Positions 1 to 6,389 of a DNA stretch of 13,389 bases are shown piece after piece (within the stretch, counting starts at the first letter, position 1; every line of letters begins with the position of its first letter). The notes beneath the pieces were generated by a model. It searched no databases, was not told the DNA's origin, and saw only the letters and a program-made list of their open reading frames with translations. A program made the position numbers and the translations under genes. This stretch comes from Polaromonas sp. (GTDB lineage Bacteria > Pseudomonadota > Gammaproteobacteria > Burkholderiales > Burkholderiaceae_C). Where the stretch lies: assembly GCA_026786065.1 (NCBI GenBank), contig JAJAYS010000072.1, positions 1-13,389 on the forward strand, in the 5' to 3' direction.

Positions 1-47
1 CCCTCAGACTAAGCCTGACGCCAGCGCTTGGCAAGAAAAAGTTTTCA

Positions 48-67
48 ATCACAGATCCGCCTGTGAT
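48..67. repeat. Inverted repeat, 7-bp arms
   Basis: Perfect arms ATCACAG (48-54) and CTGTGAT (61-67) flank a 6-nt spacer. Read on the minus strand, the hairpin is followed about 8 nt later by a TTTTT tract (positions 36-40 as AAAAA on the plus strand), so it could be a weak terminator for a leftward transcript. The T tract is too far from the stem to be convincing. It could equally be a protein-binding site. Confidence 0.35.
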
Positions 68-338
68 CGGGTCACCGCATGAGGACTTGGCGTTCCATTC
101 GGGCGCGAGTGGGTCGCCGCAATGGCGGCGGGGGCGGCTTCGCTTTGGTCCAATACCGAATTTTCTTTTAATAAAATCAAAGTAGTAGTCAACAAGCTTT
201 TACAGCAGGTATCTTCGGCTCCAGTGGTTTATCAGCAATGCCGCTTAAAGCCTTGAAAACGCTTGATAAATAACTTTTATTGGCCGACTCAATCGTTTCT
301 TAATACGTTTTTTAGTATAACTAATGGCTATTTCAAGA

Positions 339-368
339 TTGACAAGTTATTTTACGGACCCCTAAAAT
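339..368 (+). promoter_or_regulatory. Sigma70-type promoter candidate
   Basis: A perfect -35 hexamer TTGACA (339-344) is followed after 18 nt by TAAAAT (363-368), which matches the -10 consensus at five of six positions. It lies in an AT-rich patch and points at the lytic transglycosylase gene. Transcription would start near 375 and give a leader of about 155 nt. Confidence 0.55.
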
Positions 369-453
369 TCGCGCGTAAGCACAAACGACTAGGGACAACC
401 CCAAGCTTCCGGCCACGGAGGGCTTTTGAAATCGCAGGGTCTTCGGGCAGCAC

Positions 454-514
454 GGCAGCTGCCTGGACGGCGACCCAATCCAGACTGCCCGGTGCGCAAG
501 CGATCCAGGCAGTC
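454..514 (+). promoter_or_regulatory. Structured leader with competing hairpins
   Basis: Two inverted repeats share one 3' arm just upstream of the ribosome binding site. CTGCCTGGA (459-467) pairs with TCCAGGCAG (504-512), and GACTGCC (483-489) pairs with GGCAGTC (508-514). The two pairings exclude each other. A 10-bp palindrome GGCAGCTGCC (454-463) overlaps the first arm. The AAGGAG ribosome binding site is at 522-527, only 7 nt after the shared arm, so folding could affect translation. The function is inferred from pairing alone. Confidence 0.35.
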
Positions 515-531
515 TCCAGAAAAGGAGCGCT

Positions 532-1440
532 ATGACAGCCAACGAACAAAGCCGCCTCGGCCACACGCCTTCAGGGCGCCTCAACCGTACGAAAGCCAGC
601 GTCGGCAGCTTCAGCAATGATGTTGCAGAGGGCTTCTTTGAAATCTTTCACAACACGTTTGCGCTGCTTGGGCTGGTGGTAGTGTTCGCCGTTATGGCGC
701 TGACGGTAAAGCCGGAGCTGCGCCAGACTGGCGAAGCGTATTTGATGACCTGGCTGCAGGAACGCCAGCCGCAAGAGGCAGCCGCCGAACCGGTCGAGCC
801 CGAATACGTTGAACTGAAGGCAGTCGAGAGGGCCACGGCGGCCAATCCAAAGGAACTTCCCGAATCCCAAGCCGCTCTGGCCTTTTGGCTAAGCCGCAAA
901 TACGGCGTGGCGCCCGAACCGCTCAGCGTCCTGGTATCGCACGCGTTCGAGATCGGCCTGAAAGCCAAGCTGGACCCGGCGCTTATTCTGGCGGTGATGG
1001 CCATCGAATCGGGCTTCAACCCGTTTGCGCAGAGCCCGGTTGGCGCCCAGGGCCTGATGCAGGTCATGACCAAGGTGCATACCGACAAATACGACGGGTT
1101 CGGGGGCCAGCTTGCGGCTTTCGATCCTGTGACCAACCTGAGGGTCGGCGTCAAGGTGCTGCAAGAGTGCATTGCGCGTGCCGGGTCCGTCGAAGAGGGG
1201 CTCAAGCATTACGTCGGGGCAGCCAATTTGGCCAGCGACGGCGGCTACGCCGGGAAGGTGATGGCCGAGCATGCGCGCCTGAGCGCCGTGCTGGGGGGCA
1301 AACGCTTGCCGGCGACCAAGCCGCTAATACCCCCGACCCGCATCATCGCGACCCCGGCCGGGCCGATTCCGGTTTCGGCACCGGCAACGCGGGCCACTGA
1401 CCGCGAAAGTGAGTCTTCAAGCAGCCCGGACGCCTCGTAG
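532..1440 (+). CDS. Membrane-anchored SLT-type lytic transglycosylase
   Basis: This 302-aa protein probably cleaves the MurNAc-GlcNAc glycosidic bond of peptidoglycan in the periplasm. A hydrophobic segment at residues 42-59 follows a charged N-terminus and should act as a membrane anchor, leaving the rest in the periplasm. The SLT domain spans about 128-250. It has the catalytic Glu159 in the AIESGFNP motif (157-164) and the GLMQVM motif (174-179). HYVGAA (227-231 region) stands where the family usually has a Tyr-Asn-containing motif. The C-terminal 50 residues are a low-complexity Pro/Thr/Ser tail. The start is supported by AAGGAG at 522-527. The TAG stop is followed in frame by 48 further codons of coding-like composition, so the C-terminus may have been longer. 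It is a stand-alone gene with its own promoter candidate, unrelated to the catabolic genes to the right. Confidence 0.85.
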   Translation: MTANEQSRLGHTPSGRLNRTKASVGSFSNDVAEGFFEIFHNTFALLGLVVVFAVMALTVKPELRQTGEAYLMTWLQERQPQEAAAEPVEPEYVELKAVERATAANPKELPESQAALAFWLSRKYGVAPEPLSVLVSHAFEIGLKAKLDPALILAVMAIESGFNPFAQSPVGAQGLMQVMTKVHTDKYDGFGGQLAAFDPVTNLRVGVKVLQECIARAGSVEEGLKHYVGAANLASDGGYAGKVMAEHARLSAVLGGKRLPATKPLIPPTRIIATPAGPIPVSAPATRATDRESESSSSPDAS

Positions 1441-1763
1441 ACAGCGCCCGCCGATGCGCTGCAGACTGCCGACTACCGCGCCGCGTCGAGCCGCTTCTAC
1501 GCCCTGACCGGCGGCCTGCCGTTGAGCGGCGCTGGCCAATCGCAAAGAACGCTGCGCTACACTAGGCGGGTGCGCGACTGGCGATAGGCAAACGGGTTTA
1601 CGAGTTTCGACAAACCCCGAACTGCAGACGTGGAACACCACTAGGAAGCGCACCGCTTGAGCCGCTGGGCAGAAAGCGTTCAGCCGCTCGCCTAGGCCGC
1701 CCCCGAATCACCGAAACTACCGCCTTGGGCCGGTGCCGGGGACCAGAGTCTTGAAGGACTGCC
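1441..1763. other. Leader region of glyA, no intact gene
   Basis: No intact gene is seen. The first 147 nt are an in-frame continuation of the transglycosylase past its TAG, ending at a second TAG (1585-1587). TACACT (1558-1563) could be the -10 of a glyA promoter, but no good -35 stands at the right distance, so the promoter is unresolved. A hairpin at 1701-1741 precedes the glyA ribosome binding site. No known riboswitch core was recognised. Confidence 0.5.
1701..1741 (+). promoter_or_regulatory. Hairpin in the glyA leader
   Basis: A two-part stem is visible. CCCCG (1701-1705) pairs with CGGGG (1737-1741), and CACCG (1709-1713) pairs with CGGTG (1731-1735), separated by an AAT/C internal bulge and closed by a 17-nt loop. 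The stem ends 11 nt before the GAAGGA ribosome binding site (1753-1758). No T tract follows, so it is not a classical terminator. A role in translation or mRNA stability is possible but unproven. Confidence 0.35.
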
Positions 1764-3008
1764 GTGTACAGCCGCACCCATCTGATCGAACAAACCGACC
1801 CGCAAGTTTTTGCTGCCATTCAGGCCGAAAACGCCCGCCAGGAACAGCATATCGAGCTGATAGCCAGCGAAAACTACGCCTCGCCCGCCGTGATGGCTGC
1901 GCAGGGCTCGCAACTAACCAACAAGTACGCGGAAGGCTATCCCGGCCGCCGCTATTACGGTGGCTGTGAGCACGTCGATGTGGTGGAACAGCTGGCCATC
2001 GACCGCGTGAAGCAGATTTTTGGAGCCGAGGCCGCCAACGTGCAGCCTCATTGCGGAGCCTCTGCCAATGAAGCGGTGTTTTTGGCATTTTTAAAGCCGG
2101 GCGACACCATTTTGGGGATGAGCTTGGCCGAAGGCGGCCACCTGACGCACGGCATGGCGCTCAACATCAGCGGCAAATGGTTCAACGCCGTCAGCTATGG
2201 TCTCGATGAGCGCGAACAGATCGACTACGACGCGATGGAGCGCAAGGCGCACGAAACCAAACCCAAGCTGATTATTGCGGGCGCGTCGGCCTACAGCCTG
2301 CAGATCGACTTTGCGCGCTTTGCCAAAGTGGCCAAAGACGTGGGCGCGATTTTCCTGGTCGATATGGCGCATTACGCCGGCCTGATTGCTGCGGGCGTTT
2401 ACCCTAACCCGGTGCCGCATGCAGACGTCGTCACCTCGACCACCCACAAAAGCCTTCGCGGCCCGCGTGGCGGCATCATCTTGATGAAGTCTGTGCACGA
2501 AAAAGCCATCAACAGCGCGATCTTCCCCGGCCTGCAGGGCGGCCCGCTGATGCATGTGATTGCCGCCAAGGCGGTGGCGTTCAAGGAAGCCCTGGCGCCC
2601 GGCTTCAAGGCTTACCAGCAGCAGGTGCTGAAGAACGCGCAAATCATGGCAGAGACCCTGACCGGGCGCGGTTTGCGCATCGTCAGCGGCCGCACCGAAA
2701 GCCACCTGATTCTGGTGGATTTGCGCTCTAAGCAGATCACCGGCAAGGACGCCGAAGCGGTGCTGGGCAGCGCGCACCTGACCATCAATAAAAATGCTAT
2801 TCCGAAGGACCCGGAAAAGCCGATGGTGACCAGCGGCGTGCGAATCGGCACGCCGGCCATGACGACCCGCGGCTTCAAGGACGAAGAAGCCAGGATGACA
2901 GCCAACCTGATTGCCGACGTGCTGGACAAGCCGCAGGATGCCGCCAACCTGGAGGCGGTGCGGGCCAAAGTGCATGCGCTGACGAGCCGGTTTCCGGTCT
3001 ATCGCTGA
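1764..3008 (+). CDS. glyA: Serine hydroxymethyltransferase
   Basis: This 414-aa PLP enzyme interconverts serine and glycine with tetrahydrofolate, giving 5,10-methylene-THF for one-carbon metabolism in the cytoplasm. The length and the whole sequence match the family. Residues align with E. coli numbering: the PLP lysine is Lys229 in the TTTHK-type motif (here TSTTHKS), preceded by VDMAHYAG (199-206), and the folate/active-site segments IELIASENY (30-38) and GGHLTHG (124-130) are present. The start is GTG, chosen because GAAGGA (1753-1758) sits 5 nt upstream and the N-terminus [10 protein letters not shown] fits Comamonadaceae homologues. One oddity: the phosphate-binding loop, HSGSQAN in E. 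coli, reads HCGASAN (96-102), with Cys97, Ala99 and Ser100. The other catalytic residues I checked are intact, so the enzyme is probably active. nrdR follows 88 bp downstream. Confidence 0.96.
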   Translation: MYSRTHLIEQTDPQVFAAIQAENARQEQHIELIASENYASPAVMAAQGSQLTNKYAEGYPGRRYYGGCEHVDVVEQLAIDRVKQIFGAEAANVQPHCGASANEAVFLAFLKPGDTILGMSLAEGGHLTHGMALNISGKWFNAVSYGLDEREQIDYDAMERKAHETKPKLIIAGASAYSLQIDFARFAKVAKDVGAIFLVDMAHYAGLIAAGVYPNPVPHADVVTSTTHKSLRGPRGGIILMKSVHEKAINSAIFPGLQGGPLMHVIAAKAVAFKEALAPGFKAYQQQVLKNAQIMAETLTGRGLRIVSGRTESHLILVDLRSKQITGKDAEAVLGSAHLTINKNAIPKDPEKPMVTSGVRIGTPAMTTRGFKDEEARMTANLIADVLDKPQDAANLEAVRAKVHALTSRFPVYR

Positions 3009-3030
3009 GCGTTCTGTCGCTATCTTTTTG

Positions 3031-3070
3031 GTAGCTGCTTGCGCCCGTATTTAAAGGCTTTCGGAGCTAC
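3031..3070 (+). repeat. Short interspersed repeat, copy A
   Basis: The 88-bp glyA-nrdR gap is mostly filled by this element. It has inverted ends GTAGCT (3031-3036) and AGCTAC (3065-3070), an internal TTGCGC, and the block TATTTAAAGGC (3048-3058). The pattern TAGCTG, ten nt containing CGC, then TATTTAAAGGC recurs on the other strand at 13232-13258. I recognise the TAGCTGCTTGCGC core as a dispersed intergenic repeat of Comamonadaceae genomes (from memory). In a transcript it could fold into a hairpin between glyA and nrdR. Confidence 0.6.
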
Positions 3071-3096
3071 AACGCTTATAAACACCGGGCTCCTGC

Positions 3097-3546
3097 ATGA
3101 AATGTCCGTTTTGCGGCAACCTTGAAACCCAGGTCGTGGAAACTCGCATTTCGGAAGACGCCGACTTCATCCGCCGTCGGCGTCAGTGCAGCGCCTGCGA
3201 AAAGCGCTTTACTACCTACGAGCGGCCGGACGTCAGCTTCCCCTCCATAGTCAAAAAAGATGGCCGGCGCATCGAATACAAGCGCAGCAAAGTCCTCGGC
3301 TCGATGAGCCTGGCGCTGCGCAAACGGCCGGTGAGCACCGAGCAGCTTGATGCAGCCGTCGAGCGGATCGAGGAAAAGTTGCTGTCGCTGGGCCTGAGGG
3401 AGGTCGCATCGAACCGCATCGGTGAACTGGTGATGCGCGAGCTTAAAAAACTCGACAAAGTTGCCTACATCCGCTTCGCCAGCGTGTACCGGAGTTTTGA
3501 GGACATCGACGAGTTCCGGGCGCTGGTCGATGAGGTTCGCAAGTAA
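3097..3546 (+). CDS. nrdR: Transcriptional repressor NrdR
   Basis: This 149-aa protein is the nucleotide-sensing repressor of ribonucleotide reductase genes. Residues 1-45 form the zinc ribbon, with Cys3, Cys6, Cys31 and Cys34 all present. An ATP-cone domain follows at about 49-139, starting [13 protein letters not shown], which binds ATP/dATP and controls DNA binding. Length and both domains are standard for the family. It lies downstream of glyA, as commonly seen in Burkholderiales, possibly co-transcribed through repeat copy A. No clear Shine-Dalgarno sequence precedes the ATG; the start is fixed by the invariant MKCPFC N-terminus. No ribonucleotide reductase gene lies in the window, so its targets are elsewhere. 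Confidence 0.96.
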   Translation: MKCPFCGNLETQVVETRISEDADFIRRRRQCSACEKRFTTYERPDVSFPSIVKKDGRRIEYKRSKVLGSMSLALRKRPVSTEQLDAAVERIEEKLLSLGLREVASNRIGELVMRELKKLDKVAYIRFASVYRSFEDIDEFRALVDEVRK

Positions 3547-3598
3547 CCGCGTGCGTGCGCGCGGCCCCAAGGCGTCAGCCCGGTAGGCCACCGTACTG

Positions 3599-4531
3599 TC
3601 AGAAGCCGACGTTGTTGCGCCCCTTGAGATTCAGGATTTCCCGCGCCTCGTCGGGTGTCGCTACTTCCAGACTCAGCGCCTCGACCATCGCCCTCGCCCG
3701 CCGCACCTGATCGGCATTGGACCGGGCAAGCTGGCCCGGGCCGTCCCACAGCGAATCTTCCAGCCCGACGCGCACATTGCCGCCCAAGGCCAGCGACTGC
3801 GCGGCAATCGGCATCTGGTTGCGTCCGGCCCCCAACACCGACCACACGTAGTCGTCGCCAAAAAGCCGGTCGGCGGTGCGCTTCATGTGGGCCACGTCCC
3901 CCGGGTGAGGGCCGATGCCACCCAGCAGGCCGAACACCGACTGGATCAAAAACGGCGGCTTGATCAGCCCGCGCTCGATGAAGTGCGCGGCCGTGTACAG
4001 GTGGCCGATGTCGTAGCACTCAATTTCAAACCGCGTGCCGTTGTCGGCACAGCTTTCCAAAATATGGGCGATGTCCTTGAAGGTGTTTTTGAACACCCGG
4101 TCGTCGCTGTTGGCCAAATACGGACGTTCCCAGTCGTACTTGAAGTCCTTGAACCTATCAAGCATGCCGTAGAGGCCAAAGTTCATCGAACCCATGTTCA
4201 GCGACGCGACTTCGGGCTTGAAGGTATGCACCGGCACCAGCCGTTCGGCCACCAGCATCGTCGGCGCGCCGCCGGTGGTGATGTTGATGACCACGTCGCT
4301 CGCCGCCTTGATCTTCGGCAGGAACGGCCTGAACAGATCAGGGTCTTGCGACGGCGAGCCGTCTTCGGGCCGGCGCGCATGCAGGTGAACGATGGCCGCG
4401 CCGGCCTGGGCTGCGCCTATTGCGGCATCGGCGATTTCCTGCGCGCTGACCGGCAGGTACGGCGACATGGACGGCGTATGAATGGCGCCGGTCACGGCGC
4501 AGGTGATGATGACTTTTCTGGACTTATTCAT
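3599..4531 (-). CDS. BKACE family beta-keto acid cleavage enzyme (DUF849)
   Basis: This 310-aa protein belongs to the family typified by Kce (3-keto-5-aminohexanoate cleavage enzyme). These zinc-dependent TIM-barrel enzymes react a beta-keto acid with acetyl-CoA to give acetoacetate and a new acyl-CoA. The barrel starts KVIITCAVTGA (6-16). The zinc ligands His49 and His51 are in VHLHAR (48-53), and Glu258 in VGLEDS (255-260) matches the third metal ligand. Other family-typical segments are ITTGG (84-88), ECYDIGHL (171-178) and SVLGAGRNQM (231-240). It is the last gene of the leftward operon, 110 bp after the dehydrogenase, with GGAG about 7 nt before its ATG. Partnership with a beta-hydroxy acid dehydrogenase suggests it cleaves the ketone that enzyme makes. 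BKACE substrates differ widely, so the specific substrate is unknown. Confidence 0.88.
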   Translation of the reverse strand: MNKSRKVIITCAVTGAIHTPSMSPYLPVSAQEIADAAIGAAQAGAAIVHLHARRPEDGSPSQDPDLFRPFLPKIKAASDVVINITTGGAPTMLVAERLVPVHTFKPEVASLNMGSMNFGLYGMLDRFKDFKYDWERPYLANSDDRVFKNTFKDIAHILESCADNGTRFEIECYDIGHLYTAAHFIERGLIKPPFLIQSVFGLLGGIGPHPGDVAHMKRTADRLFGDDYVWSVLGAGRNQMPIAAQSLALGGNVRVGLEDSLWDGPGQLARSNADQVRRARAMVEALSLEVATPDEAREILNLKGRNNVGF

Positions 4532-4611
4532 GCAGAGCTCCGGTGGGTTCGATTAGCTACAAAGCCGAAACGCAATGGAGTCGGTGCGTTCAGCGGCCTG
4601 GGTAAATGAAA

Positions 4612-4633
4612 TCGGCCGGCAGCGGGGCCGGCG
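4612..4633 (-). repeat. GC-rich inverted repeat between dehydrogenase and BKACE
   Basis: Two copies of the self-complementary sequence GCCGGC (near 4615-4620 and 4625-4631) flank a few bases within the 110-bp gap after the dehydrogenase stop. They could form a short GC hairpin in the transcript. No T tract follows on the minus strand, so a full terminator is unlikely. It may lower or separate BKACE expression, or protect the upstream mRNA. Confidence 0.3.
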
Positions 4634-4641
4634 TGCGCAGC

Positions 4642-5577
4642 TCATGGCGGCTGTCTGCGCAGATGCGCCACCGGCGCCATCAGCCGGTTGTCGCGCCAGC
4701 GCGAACGCTCGGCAAGCCGGTCGGCGGGCAGCACGCTGCGGCGCTCGGCCTCGATGCGCGCGAGCAGGCTGCTTTCCCAATCGTTTGGCAATTGGCCCCG
4801 CGCAACGTCGCGGTAGGTCGGGCCGTAGCGCCGGGCGTAATCAACGACGCCCTCGGGGGCGTTTAGGTCGATGGTTTCAAACGGTCCCATGAAGGACCAG
4901 CGCAGGCCCAGGCCGTCCTTGAGCACCTTGTCGAGATCTTCGACCGAAGCGTAGCCATCGGCATACAGGTTCAACGCCTCATTCAGCACCGCGCCCTGAA
5001 TGCGGTTGAGCAAAAAGCCGGTGATCTCTTTTTTGAGCAGCACCGGCGACTGGCCGGAACGGGCATAGATGCCTCTTGCGCGCTCGACCGCAGTCGGCGA
5101 GGTCCAGGGCGCGGGGGCGATCTCAACCAGCGGCACCAGGTAAGGCGGATTCACCGGATGGCCGACCAGAACCCGCTCGCGGCCAGCCAGGCCGGCAGAA
5201 AACTGCGACGCCATCAGCCAGGATGTTGAACTGGCCAGAACCGTGTCGGGCGCAGCGAGCGAGTCCATTTCGGCAAAGACGGCGATCTTGGCTTCGAGCG
5301 TTTCGCGCACGTTCTCCTGCACCAGCGCCGCGCCCTTCAAAGCCGCTGCAAGGCTTGCGACTGGTCGGATGCGCGCCAGCACCCGTTCAGGCGCTTCGGT
5401 GATCAGGCTGTGGTGTGCGAGGTCGGCAATGTTCTCTTGCAGCCGCCGCCCGCAGTCGGCCAGCGCTTCGGGCACCGCGTCGTAAATGGCCACCGTGCAG
5501 CCGGCGCGCGCAAAGACGATGGCCCAGGCGCGACCGATCAGGCCGGCGCCGACAATGGCGATGTGTTCGTTGGTCAT
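4642..5577 (-). CDS. 3-hydroxyacyl dehydrogenase, lambda-crystallin type
   Basis: This 311-aa NAD-dependent dehydrogenase resembles the group that includes L-gulonate 3-dehydrogenase (CRYL1) and L-carnitine dehydrogenase, acting on free beta-hydroxy acids rather than only on CoA esters. A Rossmann domain opens with GAGLIG (10-15), and Asp33 at the end of the second strand favours NAD over NADP. The catalytic set of the HAD fold is visible: Ser117, His140 in GHPVNPPY (139-146), Glu152 and Asn191 in GFLLNR (187-192). The helical C-terminal domain carries GLRWSFMGPFETIDL (224-238), typical of this subgroup. It lies 15 bp after the SDR and upstream of the BKACE, so it probably makes the beta-keto acid that the BKACE cleaves. 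No thioesterase-like extension of the kind found on some carnitine dehydrogenases is present. Confidence 0.87.
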   Translation of the reverse strand: MTNEHIAIVGAGLIGRAWAIVFARAGCTVAIYDAVPEALADCGRRLQENIADLAHHSLITEAPERVLARIRPVASLAAALKGAALVQENVRETLEAKIAVFAEMDSLAAPDTVLASSTSWLMASQFSAGLAGRERVLVGHPVNPPYLVPLVEIAPAPWTSPTAVERARGIYARSGQSPVLLKKEITGFLLNRIQGAVLNEALNLYADGYASVEDLDKVLKDGLGLRWSFMGPFETIDLNAPEGVVDYARRYGPTYRDVARGQLPNDWESSLLARIEAERRSVLPADRLAERSRWRDNRLMAPVAHLRRQPP

Positions 5578-5592
5578 GGTGTGGTGCTCCGC

Positions 5593-6369
5593 TCAGCCCA
5601 GGTGTTCCACATTGCCGCAAACCGACAGACTCTGGCCACTGATGGCCGCACCCGCAGGCGAGCAGATAAAAAGGATCTGATTGGCGATGTCCTGTGCCGT
5701 GACCATGCTGCGCGTGGATACCTTGTCGAGCAGTCGCTGGCGCATCGCCTCGTGCTCAATGCCGTAAGAGGCGGCCTTGGCCGCAATGACCCGCTCTTGC
5801 CGGTCGCCGGCGACGATGCCGGGCAAAATGGCGTTGACCCGAATCTTCGCCGGACCGAGCTCCATGGCCCAAGTTTCGGTCAGGCCAATGACCCCGTATT
5901 TCGAGGCCGAATACGGCGTGCGCAGCGGAAAGCCCAGACGGCCGGCAATTGACGACAGATTGACGATGGAACCACCACCGGCCGCCTTCAGCAGCGGTAC
6001 TGCCCGCCGCGTGCAAAGAAACGGGCCGGTCAGGTTGACGGCGATGGTGTCGCTCCAGGCCTGCAAGTCGGTGTCTTCGACATGCGCGGTGGGACCGGCG
6101 ATGCCGGCATTGTTGACCAGCACATCGAGCCCGCCCCAGCGCGTAGCGAGTTCGCCGAACATGGCATCTACCTGTGCTTCGTTCGAGACGTCGGTGCTGC
6201 TCTGGCTGACGGCAGGGAACCTGGCTCTCGCGGCGGCGAGGAAGTCGGCGTTGATGTCGCATATGTGGACCTTTGCGCCCGCAGCCACAAAAGCGCCGGT
6301 GATTGCCAGGCCGATGCCCTGCGCGCCCGCCGTCACTACGACGCGCCGGCCGTTCATTGCGGTATTCAT
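5593..6369 (-). CDS. Short-chain dehydrogenase/reductase (SDR)
   Basis: This 258-aa classical SDR is probably an NAD-dependent alcohol dehydrogenase of the pathway. The cofactor motif TAGAQGIG (13-20) is complete. Asp38 after the second strand favours NAD(H). NNAG is at 86-89, and the catalytic tetrad is Asn112, Ser140, Tyr153 and Lys157 (YSASK). After the usual PG motif (residues 185-186 region) comes a longer helical substrate lid (about 188-222) containing several charged residues, before the C-terminal SGQSLSVCGNVEHL. It sits 20 bp after the fused transporter gene and 15 bp before the 3-hydroxyacyl dehydrogenase, so it is almost certainly co-transcribed with both. It may oxidise a second hydroxyl of the imported compound. 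The substrate cannot be told from sequence. Confidence 0.88.
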   Translation of the reverse strand: MNTAMNGRRVVVTAGAQGIGLAITGAFVAAGAKVHICDINADFLAAARARFPAVSQSSTDVSNEAQVDAMFGELATRWGGLDVLVNNAGIAGPTAHVEDTDLQAWSDTIAVNLTGPFLCTRRAVPLLKAAGGGSIVNLSSIAGRLGFPLRTPYSASKYGVIGLTETWAMELGPAKIRVNAILPGIVAGDRQERVIAAKAASYGIEHEAMRQRLLDKVSTRSMVTAQDIANQILFICSPAGAAISGQSLSVCGNVEHLG

Positions 6370-6389
6370 GGGTGATCTTTCATCAATAC

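Larger units (their letters stand above)
1..531. other. AT-rich intergenic region, no gene
   Basis: No convincing coding sequence is seen on either strand here. The part from about 150 to 370 is distinctly AT-rich compared with the rest of the window. It holds a 7-bp-arm inverted repeat (48-67), a promoter candidate (339-368) and a structured leader (454-514), listed separately. The short open frames in it lack coding-like third-position GC and a ribosome binding site. Confidence 0.6.

Noticed and set aside
48..67. CRP/FNR-type binding site
   Set aside because: The arms read TCACA then TGTGA, the reverse order of a CRP site (TGTGA-N6-TCACA).
263..535. Small open frame (90 codons) before the transglycosylase
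   Set aside because: It spans the promoter candidate and AT-rich DNA, has no coding-like third-position bias and no Shine-Dalgarno sequence.
1588..1763. Glycine riboswitch upstream of glyA
   Set aside because: A hairpin is present, but none of the conserved aptamer segments could be found.
2091..2975. Long minus-strand open frame (294 codons) inside glyA
   Set aside because: It is the complement of a full-length, clearly recognisable glyA; no known family features, and high GC makes such antisense frames common.
3887..4609. Plus-strand open frame (240 codons) opposite the BKACE gene
   Set aside because: It mirrors the codon pattern of the BKACE on the other strand and shows no domain of its own.
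4642..5577. Naming this gene carnitine dehydrogenase
   Set aside because: The fold and BKACE partner fit, but no betaine or dimethylglycine genes and no quaternary-amine transporter are present, so the substrate is left open.
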